62,284 nt of DNA, taken from Peptococcaceae bacterium (lineage in GTDB: Bacteria; Bacillota; Desulfitobacteriia; Desulfitobacteriales; Syntrophobotulaceae). Of this stretch, positions 8,928 to 17,686 are shown in pieces (the stretch's first letter is position 1; each line of letters opens with the position of its first letter). Under the pieces are notes generated by a model that was not told the DNA's origin, did not search any database, and saw only the letters and a list, made by a program, of their open reading frames with translations. The translations under genes and the position numbers were made by a program. The stretch is taken from assembly GCA_012517475.1 (NCBI GenBank), contig JAAYUV010000097.1, forward strand, positions 1 through 62,284, in the 5' to 3' direction.

Positions 8928-10335
8928 TAAAAGTAACGAAATTTTACAGGCTCTTAATTACGTTTACCGTGAGCTTAGCAAGTGGAGCTTAAGAAATGCT
9001 GCTAATGACAATCCCTCTGCGGCTCTCGTATTCTTTAGTTTTTTGAAATATGTGTCTGATAATAAACAAAAACTGAGCCTTGAGTTTGATGAGAAGTTTA
9101 ACTTTGATTTTCTGAGTGTTTTATTTGGCGAACGGCTAAGAAGAAATGATTTAGTAGCGCATATAGCTAACATTGAAAAGCAGCTGGGACATGGATACGG
9201 CATACTTGAAAGTTATGCAAGTAGCATAGATCTAGATAGTTTTGACCGGCAGGACACACAAATTTGGGAAGTGCTTAATTCGGTAGATATGTCTGATTTG
9301 AATGATGAGCACGTGGTTTACGAAGCCTTAGCAAACTATTTTTCAGTTACAGTAAAAAAAGAAATCAGGTTTTCCGGAGAGTGTGTCACAGAGCAAAATC
9401 TCGCTAAACTCATGGCCGCAATTGGTAGTCCTGTTAATGGTTCTGTTTATGACTTTGCCGTTGGCTATGGGATTCTGGCTGCGGAGTGCGCAAAAGGGAA
9501 AGATGTGCATGTACTTGCACAAGACATCGATAGAACCTGTGCCGCGGTAACGATAATGATGTTAACAATGGCTGGTTGTCTAAATTCCACTGTGTTATGC
9601 GGAGATACGATAATAAATCCGTTGACTACCGTTCTGAATAATGAGAGGACTTTTGATTGCGTCATATCTTCTCCGCCGTTTGGGCTTAAACGTTCCGTAA
9701 AAGATGCAAATTTTGAGAGCGGCCAACAGGCTGATGCTTACGAATATGGACTTGAATTTAAGCTAACAGGTGATCTGACTTTTTCGCGCCATTTGATCGC
9801 TTCATTAAGGAAGGACGGCATCGGAGTCATACAAGTGCCAATGGGCGCATTGTTCCGGGGTGGTATGGAAGAAAAGGTTAGAGCCAACATGATAAGAGAT
9901 AACTATATCGACGCAATAATTGAATTACCTGCTGGTATCGTAGCCGCAACAAGTATAAAAACAGCACTTATTGTCTTTAAGAAGGATCGAAAAGAAAAAG
10001 ATATTTATATGCTCGATGCAAGCCGGGAAGCGGCTAAGGATTTTATTGAGAGCAATGGTCGAGCCAGTGTTCGGATTACTGATTATGGAGTTAGAGAAAT
10101 TCAGCGGATGGTGAAATCGCGTGAAGTCATAGAAGGATTATCGACAATCATCACGCAGAAGGAACTGGCTGAAAACAATTATAATCTTAGTGTTGGTGCA
10201 TATTTACAGAAGAGCATTGAACAAGTCGTTATTGAAGAAGATATCGATGCCCTGCGTAAAAACAATACGATGTTGCTTGCAAAATTGCAGCAACTCGACA
10301 AGAAGCTTAACGAAACAATCGAAAGGATTGAATAG
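8920..10335 (+). CDS. Divergent Type I-like N6-adenine DNA methylase subunit
   Basis: A 471-residue HsdM-family protein with a helical N-domain followed by a methylase fold. The SAM-binding motif I is degenerate: DFAVGYGI at residues 178-185 stands where HsdM proteins have DPACGTGG. The catalytic motif IV is SPPF at 251-254 rather than NPPF/Y, still within the accepted (N/D/S)PP(Y/F) pattern. The C-terminus is a predicted coiled coil. ATG 8920 follows AAAGGAGG. It pairs with the half-size S subunit upstream. It may be a weak or target-binding-only methylase; the sequence does not decide. Confidence 0.75.
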   Translation: MTNKSNEILQALNYVYRELSKWSLRNAANDNPSAALVFFSFLKYVSDNKQKLSLEFDEKFNFDFLSVLFGERLRRNDLVAHIANIEKQLGHGYGILESYASSIDLDSFDRQDTQIWEVLNSVDMSDLNDEHVVYEALANYFSVTVKKEIRFSGECVTEQNLAKLMAAIGSPVNGSVYDFAVGYGILAAECAKGKDVHVLAQDIDRTCAAVTIMMLTMAGCLNSTVLCGDTIINPLTTVLNNERTFDCVISSPPFGLKRSVKDANFESGQQADAYEYGLEFKLTGDLTFSRHLIASLRKDGIGVIQVPMGALFRGGMEEKVRANMIRDNYIDAIIELPAGIVAATSIKTALIVFKKDRKEKDIYMLDASREAAKDFIESNGRASVRITDYGVREIQRMVKSREVIEGLSTIITQKELAENNYNLSVGAYLQKSIEQVVIEEDIDALRKNNTMLLAKLQQLDKKLNETIERIE

Positions 10336-10336
10336 G

Positions 10337-10408
10337 ATGAAATACAAACAAGACACATACAGCAATGCTGCTGTTGGATATGCAGAAAATTGTATTAATT
10401 TCATTTAA
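10337..10408 (+). pseudogene. Short or broken ORF between the two R-M operons
   Basis: A 23-codon frame (MKYKQDTYSN...) starts right after the methylase stop. In another frame immediately downstream lies QHEIKDKEDILEKTSKID followed by a stop. Read together these look like one small charged protein broken by a frameshift, but I recognise no family. The gap 10336-10519 holds nothing else I can support. Confidence 0.2.
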
Positions 10409-10519
10409 TCCAACATGAAATCAAAGATAAAGAAGATATTCTTGAGAAAACTAGTAAAATTGATTAATTTTTGTGACGTCAATACAGCTTGTATAAGGGT
10501 TTTAACTATGCACCAGAAA

Positions 10520-10560
10520 ATTACTACTTATAGTTGCAAATTACCACAAATCGTGATAGA
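10520..10560 (+). promoter_or_regulatory. Two tandem operator-like sites at the hsdM-M-S-R promoter
   Basis: Site 1 (10520-10540) reads ATTACTAC-N5-GTTGCAAA and site 2 (10540-10560) reads ATTACCAC-N5-GTGATAGA. Both fit the perfect palindrome ATTACCAC-N5-GTGGTAAT at 19276-19296 in the left half, and in five of eight positions in the right half. Their centres are 20 bases apart, two helical turns. Site 2 fills the spacer of the promoter at 10534-10562, which suggests repression. Confidence 0.55.
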
Positions 10561-10562
10561 AT
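10534..10562 (+). promoter_or_regulatory. Promoter of the main Type I R-M operon
   Basis: TTGCAA (10534-10539), a 17-base spacer and TAGAAT (10557-10562). Transcription would begin near 10569, about 30 bases before the first hsdM start. The spacer holds an ATTACCAC operator-like half-site, so RNA polymerase and the predicted repressor would compete. Confidence 0.55.
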
Positions 10563-10599
10563 AAAAACAGTGTCAGATGACTCGGAAAGAGGTTTTATA

Positions 10600-12084
10600 A
10601 TGATGAGCTTACCACAACTTGAAAGTTGGCTGCTGAATGCAGCAAATATAATAAGAGGACCTGTTGATCCAAGTGATTATAAGGCATATATCTTCCCCTT
10701 GCTATTCTTCAAACGTATTTCTGATGTTTATGAAGAAGAGTATGCACAAGCATTGGAAGAATCTAATGGAGATATTGAGTATGCGGAATTTGAAGAAAAT
10801 CACCGATTTATAATTCCAAAGGGCTGTAGATGGAGTGATCTACAGGCTAAAACCACTAATATTGGTGCCGCTATATCCAGCATTTTTCGTCGTATAGAAC
10901 TTGCTAATAGAAAAACTCTTAGCGGTATCTTTGGTGATGTTGAGTGGAAAAACAAAGATAAGCTTTCGGACGAACGTTTAAAAAATCTTGTTGAACATTT
11001 TTCTCTACATAACTTATCTATAAAGAATGTTGAGCCGGATATGGCAGGCCGCGCTTATGAATACTTAATTAAGCGCTTTGCTGATAAGACAAATAAAAAG
11101 GCGGGGGAATTTTACACACCTCGAAGCATTGTAAAGTTGATGACTTTAATTCTTGACCCATGTGAAGGTGAGTCGGTATATGACCCGGCTTGTGGTACTG
11201 GCGGGATGCTGTTACAGGCACTTGCTCATGTAAAAGATAAAGGTCAGGATATAAGGACACTTGAACTATACGGGCAAGAAAGAAATCTCACCACATCAGC
11301 CATTGCAAGGATGAATCTGATTATTCACGGATTAGAAGATTTCGATATAGAACGCGGCGATACGCTACGTAATCCGATATTTAGAAACAGAAACCAACTT
11401 GCTACTTTTGACTGTGTTATTGCCAATCCGCCTTTTTCTTTAAAAAAATGGGGCTTGGAAGTTTGGGAGCATGATAAATGGAAGCGCAATGAATACGGTA
11501 CCCCTCCTGCTTCATATGGAGATTTTGCATGGGTACAACACATGTTGAAATCAATGGCGCCTGCAACGGGACGTTTGGCTGTTGTTGTTCCGCATGGTGT
11601 ATTGTTTAGAAAAGGTAGCGAGCAAACCATTCGTGAAAAGCTGATAGAAAATGACAAGATCGAAGCAATTATAGGTTTAGCAGATAACCTTTTTTATGGT
11701 ACTAACCTTGCAGCATGTATTCTTATTCTTAAGCATAGGAAGCAGCCGGATCGCCATCGGAAGGTATTGTTTATTGATGCATCAACGATATATAAACCAC
11801 AACGAGCGCAGAACATTTTAGAGGATGAGCATGTTACTCGTATCTTTGAATTATACAATCAATTTAGGGATGTTCCCCATATTGCACGCGTTGTCTCTCA
11901 TGATGAAATCAAGCAAAATGACTGCAATCTAAGTATATCCCTATTTATCAAAAAAGAAGAAACGAAAGCGATACTTACATTAGATGAAGCCATATTAAAT
12001 TTGCGGAATGCTATTAATATGAGCAAAGCTGCTGATGAAGTACTCAATAGGAAATTGGTTGAGATCGGGGTGATAGAGCAATGA
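10600..12084 (+). CDS. hsdM: Type I restriction-modification methylase subunit HsdM (first copy)
   Basis: A 494-residue full-length HsdM. The N-terminal HsdM bundle (DYKAYIFPLLFFKRISDVYEEE) is followed by the target segment AGEFYTPRSIV, SAM motif I DPACGTGG and catalytic motif NPPF. All key residues are intact. It methylates adenine in the site chosen by HsdS and is required for restriction. ATG 10600 (or 10603) follows AAAGAGG; the frame is open further upstream but only across the promoter and operator. Its stop overlaps the next gene by four bases (ATGA), so the two HsdM proteins are made together. It is roughly half identical to that second copy. Confidence 0.9.
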   Translation: MMSLPQLESWLLNAANIIRGPVDPSDYKAYIFPLLFFKRISDVYEEEYAQALEESNGDIEYAEFEENHRFIIPKGCRWSDLQAKTTNIGAAISSIFRRIELANRKTLSGIFGDVEWKNKDKLSDERLKNLVEHFSLHNLSIKNVEPDMAGRAYEYLIKRFADKTNKKAGEFYTPRSIVKLMTLILDPCEGESVYDPACGTGGMLLQALAHVKDKGQDIRTLELYGQERNLTTSAIARMNLIIHGLEDFDIERGDTLRNPIFRNRNQLATFDCVIANPPFSLKKWGLEVWEHDKWKRNEYGTPPASYGDFAWVQHMLKSMAPATGRLAVVVPHGVLFRKGSEQTIREKLIENDKIEAIIGLADNLFYGTNLAACILILKHRKQPDRHRKVLFIDASTIYKPQRAQNILEDEHVTRIFELYNQFRDVPHIARVVSHDEIKQNDCNLSISLFIKKEETKAILTLDEAILNLRNAINMSKAADEVLNRKLVEIGVIEQ

Positions 12085-13577
12085 GCGAAAAAAGACTGAC
12101 ACAAGCTGAATTGGAATCCCATTTAAAAGCCGCAGCTAATCTGCTGCGTGGAGATATTGATGCAGGGGATTATAAGCAATATATTTTCCCATTGCTTTTC
12201 TTTAAGCGTATCTGCGACGTTTATGACGAGGAGTATAATGAAGCAATGAAGGAATCCGATGGGGATGAAGAGTATGCTGCTGAAATATATGAGCACCGCT
12301 TTATAGTTCGTCCTCAGAACCATTGGAATGAGGTGCGTAAAACCACCACAAATGTTGGAGCAAGGATTAATAAAGCACTTCGCGGGATCGAATTCGATAA
12401 TAAGGAAACCCTGACTGGTATTTTTGGTGATGCCAAGTGGACAAATAAAAAACGCTTGTCCGACGAGACTCTAAAGGAACTCATTGAACAGTTCTCTTTG
12501 ATGAAGCTTGACAACACCCACGCGGGACTGGATGAATTGGGAAATGCGTATGAATTTTTGATTAAGTATTTTGCTGATGACAGTGGCCATACTGCTGCGG
12601 AATTTTATACTAATCGAACTGTCATTGATCTTATGACTTCTCTATTGGATATTAAGCCTGGCGAATCTGTGTACGACCCAACTTGCGGAACTGGCGGAAT
12701 GTTGATGGTAACAGCGGCCCGCTTGAAAAAACTTGGAATGGAATATCGGAATTTGCGGCTTTATGGACAAGAGATAAATATAATCACATCTTCTGTGGCA
12801 AGGATGAATATGTACCTCCATGGCATTGAGGATTTTGAGATAGCCCAAGGCGATACATTGTCTAAATCATATTTTAAAGATAAAGATAAACTTAAAACAT
12901 TTGATGTTGTCTTGGCCAATCCGCCGTATTCAATTAAGCAATGGGATAGGGCGTTGTTTGAAAACGATCCTTACAACAGAAACGAATATGGAGTACCGCC
13001 ACAAGGATGTGCTGATTATGCATTCTTTGCCCACATACTCAAGAGCTTAGATAAGAATACTGGTCGCTGTGCAATCCTCTTTCCTCATGGGGTTTTGTTT
13101 AGAGATTCAGAGAAAGAGATTCGTGCAAACATCATTAAGGCTGATAGGATTGAATGTGTTATAGGCTTGGGACCGAATTTGTTTTACAACTCACCAATGG
13201 AAGCCTGTATTGTTATTTGCAGAATGAAAAAACCAGACAAAACTAAAAATCGCATACTATTTATTAATGCGGTTAATGAAGTGAAACGTGAGCAGGCGCA
13301 GAGCTTCTTAGAGCCGGAGCATATTGAACGAATAGATAGAGCATACAAAGCATTTGAGGATATTGACGGTTTTTCAAAGGTAGTGAAAATTGATGAGATT
13401 CGGGATTGGAATCTTTCAATACCGCTTTATGTACGTAGTAACGGGGACACATCGACTGTGAATGACGCTTCTCTATTACAAGAAAAATATCTTGAATGGC
13501 GTCGTCATTCAGAGGGGTTATATCAGAAACTCGATGATCTGCTTGCGAAATTGACCGGTCAGGGGGTGAATCTGTGA
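12081..13577 (+). CDS. hsdM: Type I restriction-modification methylase subunit HsdM (second copy)
   Basis: A 498-residue HsdM paralogue of the preceding gene. It shares the same domain order and has intact motifs: DPTCGTGG at 199-206 and NPPY at 280-283, plus AAEFYTNRTVIDLM. The two copies diverge along their whole length, so this is not a recent duplication. A Type I methylase is normally M2S1 with identical M subunits; two different functional M genes before one hsdS suggest a mixed M-M'-S complex. The start codon overlaps the previous stop, and the end overlaps the GTG of hsdS by four bases. Confidence 0.9.
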   Translation: MSEKRLTQAELESHLKAAANLLRGDIDAGDYKQYIFPLLFFKRICDVYDEEYNEAMKESDGDEEYAAEIYEHRFIVRPQNHWNEVRKTTTNVGARINKALRGIEFDNKETLTGIFGDAKWTNKKRLSDETLKELIEQFSLMKLDNTHAGLDELGNAYEFLIKYFADDSGHTAAEFYTNRTVIDLMTSLLDIKPGESVYDPTCGTGGMLMVTAARLKKLGMEYRNLRLYGQEINIITSSVARMNMYLHGIEDFEIAQGDTLSKSYFKDKDKLKTFDVVLANPPYSIKQWDRALFENDPYNRNEYGVPPQGCADYAFFAHILKSLDKNTGRCAILFPHGVLFRDSEKEIRANIIKADRIECVIGLGPNLFYNSPMEACIVICRMKKPDKTKNRILFINAVNEVKREQAQSFLEPEHIERIDRAYKAFEDIDGFSKVVKIDEIRDWNLSIPLYVRSNGDTSTVNDASLLQEKYLEWRRHSEGLYQKLDDLLAKLTGQGVNL

Positions 13578-14719
13578 AACTTGGTGACGTTGCGCGGGAA
13601 GTTAAAATAACCATTAATAATCCTCTAGAAGAAGGTCTGGAACGTTATGTAGGTTTAGAACATCTCGATCCTCAAGAATTAAAAATTCAGCGCTGGGGTA
13701 ATATTGCCGATGGTGTAACCTTCAACAAAAAGTTTTGTGCAGGCCAGATTTTGTTTGGTCGCCGTCGAGCATATCAGAAGAAAGCCGCAGTAGCAGATTT
13801 TGATGGGATTTGCTCCGGTGATATCACTGTTATAGAAGCAATCGAAGGTGCGATTGTTCCTGAGTTATTACCATATATTATCCAGAGTGATTCATTTTTC
13901 GAGTATGCTGTAAGCGAATCAGCAGGATCTTTGTCTCCAAGAGTTAAATGGAAGCATCTGGCTGAATATGAACTCTCTTTGCCTGATAAGGATACTCAAC
14001 GTAAAATTGCCGAGCTAATGCAGGCATTCGACGAGAGCGTAGAAGCGCATTGCAATACCGTGCTGGCACTGCGTGCTATTTATTCAAGCAGTCGGATTGC
14101 TTTCACTGATTGTACAACCGTAACGATTAAAGATCTTGCTCGCCCTGATACCGATAAGAGTTTTATAGACGGAGATTGGATAGAGGCTGAATATCTATCT
14201 AAAAAAGGTATTAGGTTGATTCAAACAGGCAACATAGGAATCAATGAATTTATTGATAAAAACGACCAAAAATGGATTTCAGAAGCAACTTTTGATTTGC
14301 TACGTTGCACTGAAGTTGAGCCAGGAGACATACTCATATGTAGATTGGCCGACCCTGTTGGTAGAGCATGTGTTATTCCTGATCTTGGCACAAAAATGAT
14401 AACTGCTGTTGACTGTACAATATTAAAGATTGATAAGTCAAAATATGATGCGGACTTCATTGCATATTTACTAAATACCGATGAATGGCTTGCTTTATGT
14501 AAAAGATTCTCACGCGGTTCAACACGTCAGCGAATAACCAGAAGCGCACTAGGTGATTTAACGATTCAGGTACCAAGTATTGATGAGCAAAGAGCATTTG
14601 CAAAGAAGATTGCAATAATAAAGGATGCGTTACTTGCAGAGCAAGCTGCTATCGAGAAAATAAAGGCATTAAAAAAAGAAACTATTACAAAGCTAATTTC
14701 AGGAGGTGATACACAGTGA
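13574..14719 (+). CDS. hsdS: Type I restriction specificity subunit HsdS
   Basis: A 381-residue HsdS with two target-recognition domains. The first spans about residues 1-140 (YVGLEHLDPQELKIQRWG, GQILFGRRRAYQKKAAVADFDGICSGD). The second spans about 180-345 (IQTGNIGINEFID, GDILICRLADPVGRACVI). Each is followed by a helical spacer. It sets the DNA site for methylation and cleavage. The GTG start has GGGGGTG upstream and overlaps hsdM; the end overlaps the hsdR start by four bases. It has about twice the length of the half-S gene at 8325. I see no inverted repeats joining the two S genes that would allow recombinational switching. Confidence 0.9.
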   Translation: MKLGDVAREVKITINNPLEEGLERYVGLEHLDPQELKIQRWGNIADGVTFNKKFCAGQILFGRRRAYQKKAAVADFDGICSGDITVIEAIEGAIVPELLPYIIQSDSFFEYAVSESAGSLSPRVKWKHLAEYELSLPDKDTQRKIAELMQAFDESVEAHCNTVLALRAIYSSSRIAFTDCTTVTIKDLARPDTDKSFIDGDWIEAEYLSKKGIRLIQTGNIGINEFIDKNDQKWISEATFDLLRCTEVEPGDILICRLADPVGRACVIPDLGTKMITAVDCTILKIDKSKYDADFIAYLLNTDEWLALCKRFSRGSTRQRITRSALGDLTIQVPSIDEQRAFAKKIAIIKDALLAEQAAIEKIKALKKETITKLISGGDTQ

Positions 14720-17631
14720 CAATGAACCACAGCGAGCCAAACACCATTGAACCATATGTCATTGAGCAAATCAAAAAAGCTGGATGGACGTATGTTCCGG
14801 CTTCGGGATTGAGCCGGAAGACAGATGAAGTGATCGACGAAAAGCTGCTGAAAGAAGCGCTCATTCGTCTTAATCCCGACATTGCCCGTGAACCGCAAAA
14901 CGCTGACGAGGTTATATTTAAAATTAGGGCTGCTGTGCTAAGTCAGCGCAATGACGGATTAATATCCGCAAACGAAACTCTGATGAAACTGATTCGCGAA
15001 GAACCGTCCTTCCAGTTTGGAGAAGATGGAGATCATGTTTCAATCAAAATCATAGACTTCGATGATCCTGACAAAACAAAGAACAGCTATATTGTTACAA
15101 ACCAATATACTGTTACAAACGGTACCATTGAAAAACGTCCGGATATCGTTATGCTCATTAACGGGATTCCGGTTGTAGTAGGTGAGATAAAAACAGCCTT
15201 CCGTAATGCCGTAACCTGGTTTGACGGAGCTTACGATATCACTGAGGATTACCAGCAAACTATACCGGATTTGTTTGTGCCGAATGTTATTTGTTTTTCT
15301 ACTGAGGGAAAGGCTTATCGCTATGGTGCTGTGGGCACTCCACCCGATAAATGGGCACCGTGGCGTGAGTCCGGTCAAGAAGTTCTTGAAGTAGGGTTAC
15401 GTAATTTAGACGCGCCGATTTTGCAGATGTTAAATACAGAAGCTGTATTGGACATTATGCATTTCTTTACCCTGTTCGCTACAGATGGTCGCGGTCAGAA
15501 GACAAAAATCATTTGTCGGGCACAGCAATTCTATGCAGCAAATAAAATGGTTGACCGTGTGAAACGCTCTACGGCAAAGCAGGGCTTAATCTGGCACTTC
15601 CAAGGGTCAGGCAAATCCTTGTTGATGGCTTTTGTTGCTCTAAAGTTGCGCCAAGATGAGGCTTTGCAAAACCCAACAGTAATCGTTGTCGTTGACAGAA
15701 AGGATCTTGATACGCAGATTACCGGAACTTTCAAAGCGACAGATATCCCCAATATGGAGCAAATAAAGGATAAGGCTCATTTACAGCAGCTTTTGGAAGC
15801 GGGCACTCGCAAAATATTAGTAACCACCATTCAAAAGTTCGCTGATTTCGATGGTATTGTTGACCGTCGTGACAATATTATCATGCTTGTCGATGAAGCT
15901 CACCGAACACAAGAAGGCGATCTTGCAATCAAAATGAGGACAGCACTTCCTAATGCATTCTTGTTTGGACTCACAGGCACACCTATTAATAGGCGTGATA
16001 GAAACACCTTCACAACCTTCGGTGCTCCTGATGATGAGGGAGGGTATCTCGACAAATACTCCATCGAGGATTCTCTTCGTGACAAGACAACGGTCCCGCT
16101 CCATTTTCAACCTCGTCTGGTTGAAATGAGAATTGACCGGGCCATTATCGATGAAGAGTTCGCTAAAATGGCTGACTCTCTCGACGAAGAAAGCATGGAA
16201 GAGCTCTCGAAAAGAGCTGGAAAAATGCCAACGATCGTTAGTTCGTCCGAGCGTATTTATAAAATCGCTGAGGATATTGCCAAGCATTACACAGAGAATG
16301 TTGAACCGAATGGCTTCAAGGCTATGATTGTATGTTATGACCGTCATTGTTGTGCGGAGTATAAGCGGGCTATGGATACTCTCTTTCCTGCTGATGCGAC
16401 CGATATCGTAATGACGACGAGCAAGGGAGATCCGGCTGAATATCAGCAATGGGATCGAAAGAAAGAGGATGAAAGTAAACTACTTGATCGATTCCGTGAT
16501 CCGGATGATCCGCTAAAAATACTTATTGTCACCGCAAAGTTACTCACCGGTTTTGATGCCCCAATCATGCAAGCTATGTATTTGGACAAGCCGATGAAAG
16601 GACATACGCTACTGCAGGCAATTTGCCGTATCAACCGTCCATATCCAAATAAGCACTTCGGACTCATTATCGATTATATCGGTGTATTTGATGAAGTTGC
16701 TAAAGCTCTGGAGTTCGACGAAAAGCAGGTTGAAAAGGTAGCGACCATCCTTGATGAGCTTCGAGATGAGTTTCCAATCGCTCTTGAAAAGTGTATGGAG
16801 TATTTCAAAAATGTTGACCGATCGCTTACTGGTTTTGAGGCACTGATAGCAGCCCAAGATTGCCTTCCGAACAATGAAATCCGCGATAAATTTGCTGTTG
16901 ACTATAACTACCTGGCACAGCTGTGGGAAACATTGTCACCGGATCCGCTTCTTTCAAGATACAAGGACGATTATAAATGGCTGTCACAGATTTATGAGTC
17001 AATTCAGCCATCGGGCGGAGTGGGAAGACTTATATGGCACGCGCTTGGCGCTAAAACCATAGAGATTGTTAATCAGAATGTGCACATTGATGCGATACGG
17101 GATGATCTGGAAACCCTCATATTAGATGAAGAGGTAATAAAAGACCTCCTTGATAATCCCGACGAAACAAAAATTAAGGAGCTCGAAATCAAGATATGCA
17201 CTCGACTTCGTAAGTACAAGAACAATCCAAAATTTAAACAGCTTGGTGAGCGTTTAGAAGAGCTAAAGCAAAAGTACGAAGAAGGCTTCTTTAACAGTCT
17301 GGAATTCCTCAAAGGCTTGCTTGAAATCGCTAAAGATACAGTCGTTGCAGAACGCGATATTGAACCGGAAGATAATCGCAAGCAAGCAAAGGCTGCATTG
17401 ACAGAGTTGTTTGAATCAGCAAAGTCAGAAAAGACGCCGATAGCAATCGAGATGTTGGTTACCGAAATCGATAATGTTGTTAACATAGTTCGGTTTGACA
17501 AATGGCAATGGACTAACGCTGGAACACGCGAAGTCAAAAAAGCCTTAAGAACGGCACTGCGTAAACAGGGATTACACAAAGACAACGAGCTGTTTGATAA
17601 AGCCTATAACTATATCCGCGAATACTACTAA
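14716..17631 (+). CDS. hsdR: Type I restriction endonuclease subunit HsdR
   Basis: A 971-residue translocating nuclease of normal length. The N-terminal PD-(D/E)xK nuclease core is visible as Asp143 (RPDIVML) and E157-I-K159 (VGEIK). The two RecA-like motor domains show Walker A FQGSGKS with Lys300, DEAH at 393-396 (VDEAHRTQEGD), LTGTPI and ICRINRPY. A helical C-terminal domain binds the methylase core. It cleaves unmodified DNA after ATP-driven translocation. The start is GTG 14716 or ATG 14722, overlapping hsdS. The gene is intact, so this system should restrict as well as modify. It closes the operon before a shared terminator. Confidence 0.94.
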   Translation: MTMNHSEPNTIEPYVIEQIKKAGWTYVPASGLSRKTDEVIDEKLLKEALIRLNPDIAREPQNADEVIFKIRAAVLSQRNDGLISANETLMKLIREEPSFQFGEDGDHVSIKIIDFDDPDKTKNSYIVTNQYTVTNGTIEKRPDIVMLINGIPVVVGEIKTAFRNAVTWFDGAYDITEDYQQTIPDLFVPNVICFSTEGKAYRYGAVGTPPDKWAPWRESGQEVLEVGLRNLDAPILQMLNTEAVLDIMHFFTLFATDGRGQKTKIICRAQQFYAANKMVDRVKRSTAKQGLIWHFQGSGKSLLMAFVALKLRQDEALQNPTVIVVVDRKDLDTQITGTFKATDIPNMEQIKDKAHLQQLLEAGTRKILVTTIQKFADFDGIVDRRDNIIMLVDEAHRTQEGDLAIKMRTALPNAFLFGLTGTPINRRDRNTFTTFGAPDDEGGYLDKYSIEDSLRDKTTVPLHFQPRLVEMRIDRAIIDEEFAKMADSLDEESMEELSKRAGKMPTIVSSSERIYKIAEDIAKHYTENVEPNGFKAMIVCYDRHCCAEYKRAMDTLFPADATDIVMTTSKGDPAEYQQWDRKKEDESKLLDRFRDPDDPLKILIVTAKLLTGFDAPIMQAMYLDKPMKGHTLLQAICRINRPYPNKHFGLIIDYIGVFDEVAKALEFDEKQVEKVATILDELRDEFPIALEKCMEYFKNVDRSLTGFEALIAAQDCLPNNEIRDKFAVDYNYLAQLWETLSPDPLLSRYKDDYKWLSQIYESIQPSGGVGRLIWHALGAKTIEIVNQNVHIDAIRDDLETLILDEEVIKDLLDNPDETKIKELEIKICTRLRKYKNNPKFKQLGERLEELKQKYEEGFFNSLEFLKGLLEIAKDTVVAERDIEPEDNRKQAKAALTELFESAKSEKTPIAIEMLVTEIDNVVNIVRFDKWQWTNAGTREVKKALRTALRKQGLHKDNELFDKAYNYIREYY

Positions 17632-17642
17632 TCTAAACAGAA

Positions 17643-17686
17643 AAAGAACGCCGATAGGAAGCGATACTTCTTACTGGCGTTCTTTT
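17643..17686 (+). terminator. Bidirectional terminator between hsdR and the ImmA-like gene
   Basis: AAAGAACGCC (17643-17652) pairs with GGCGTTCTTT (17676-17685). There are A residues before and T residues after, so it works on both strands for the two converging operons. An inner GGAAG/CTTCT pairing extends it. Confidence 0.8.

Noticed and set aside
8325-14719. Phase-variable inversion between the two hsdS genes
   Set aside because: I see no matching inverted repeats in the two S genes, and a recombinase next to them is absent.
17643-17686. Inverted repeat considered as an attachment site
   Set aside because: It is symmetric, flanked by A and T runs and lies between converging genes, so a shared terminator explains it fully.
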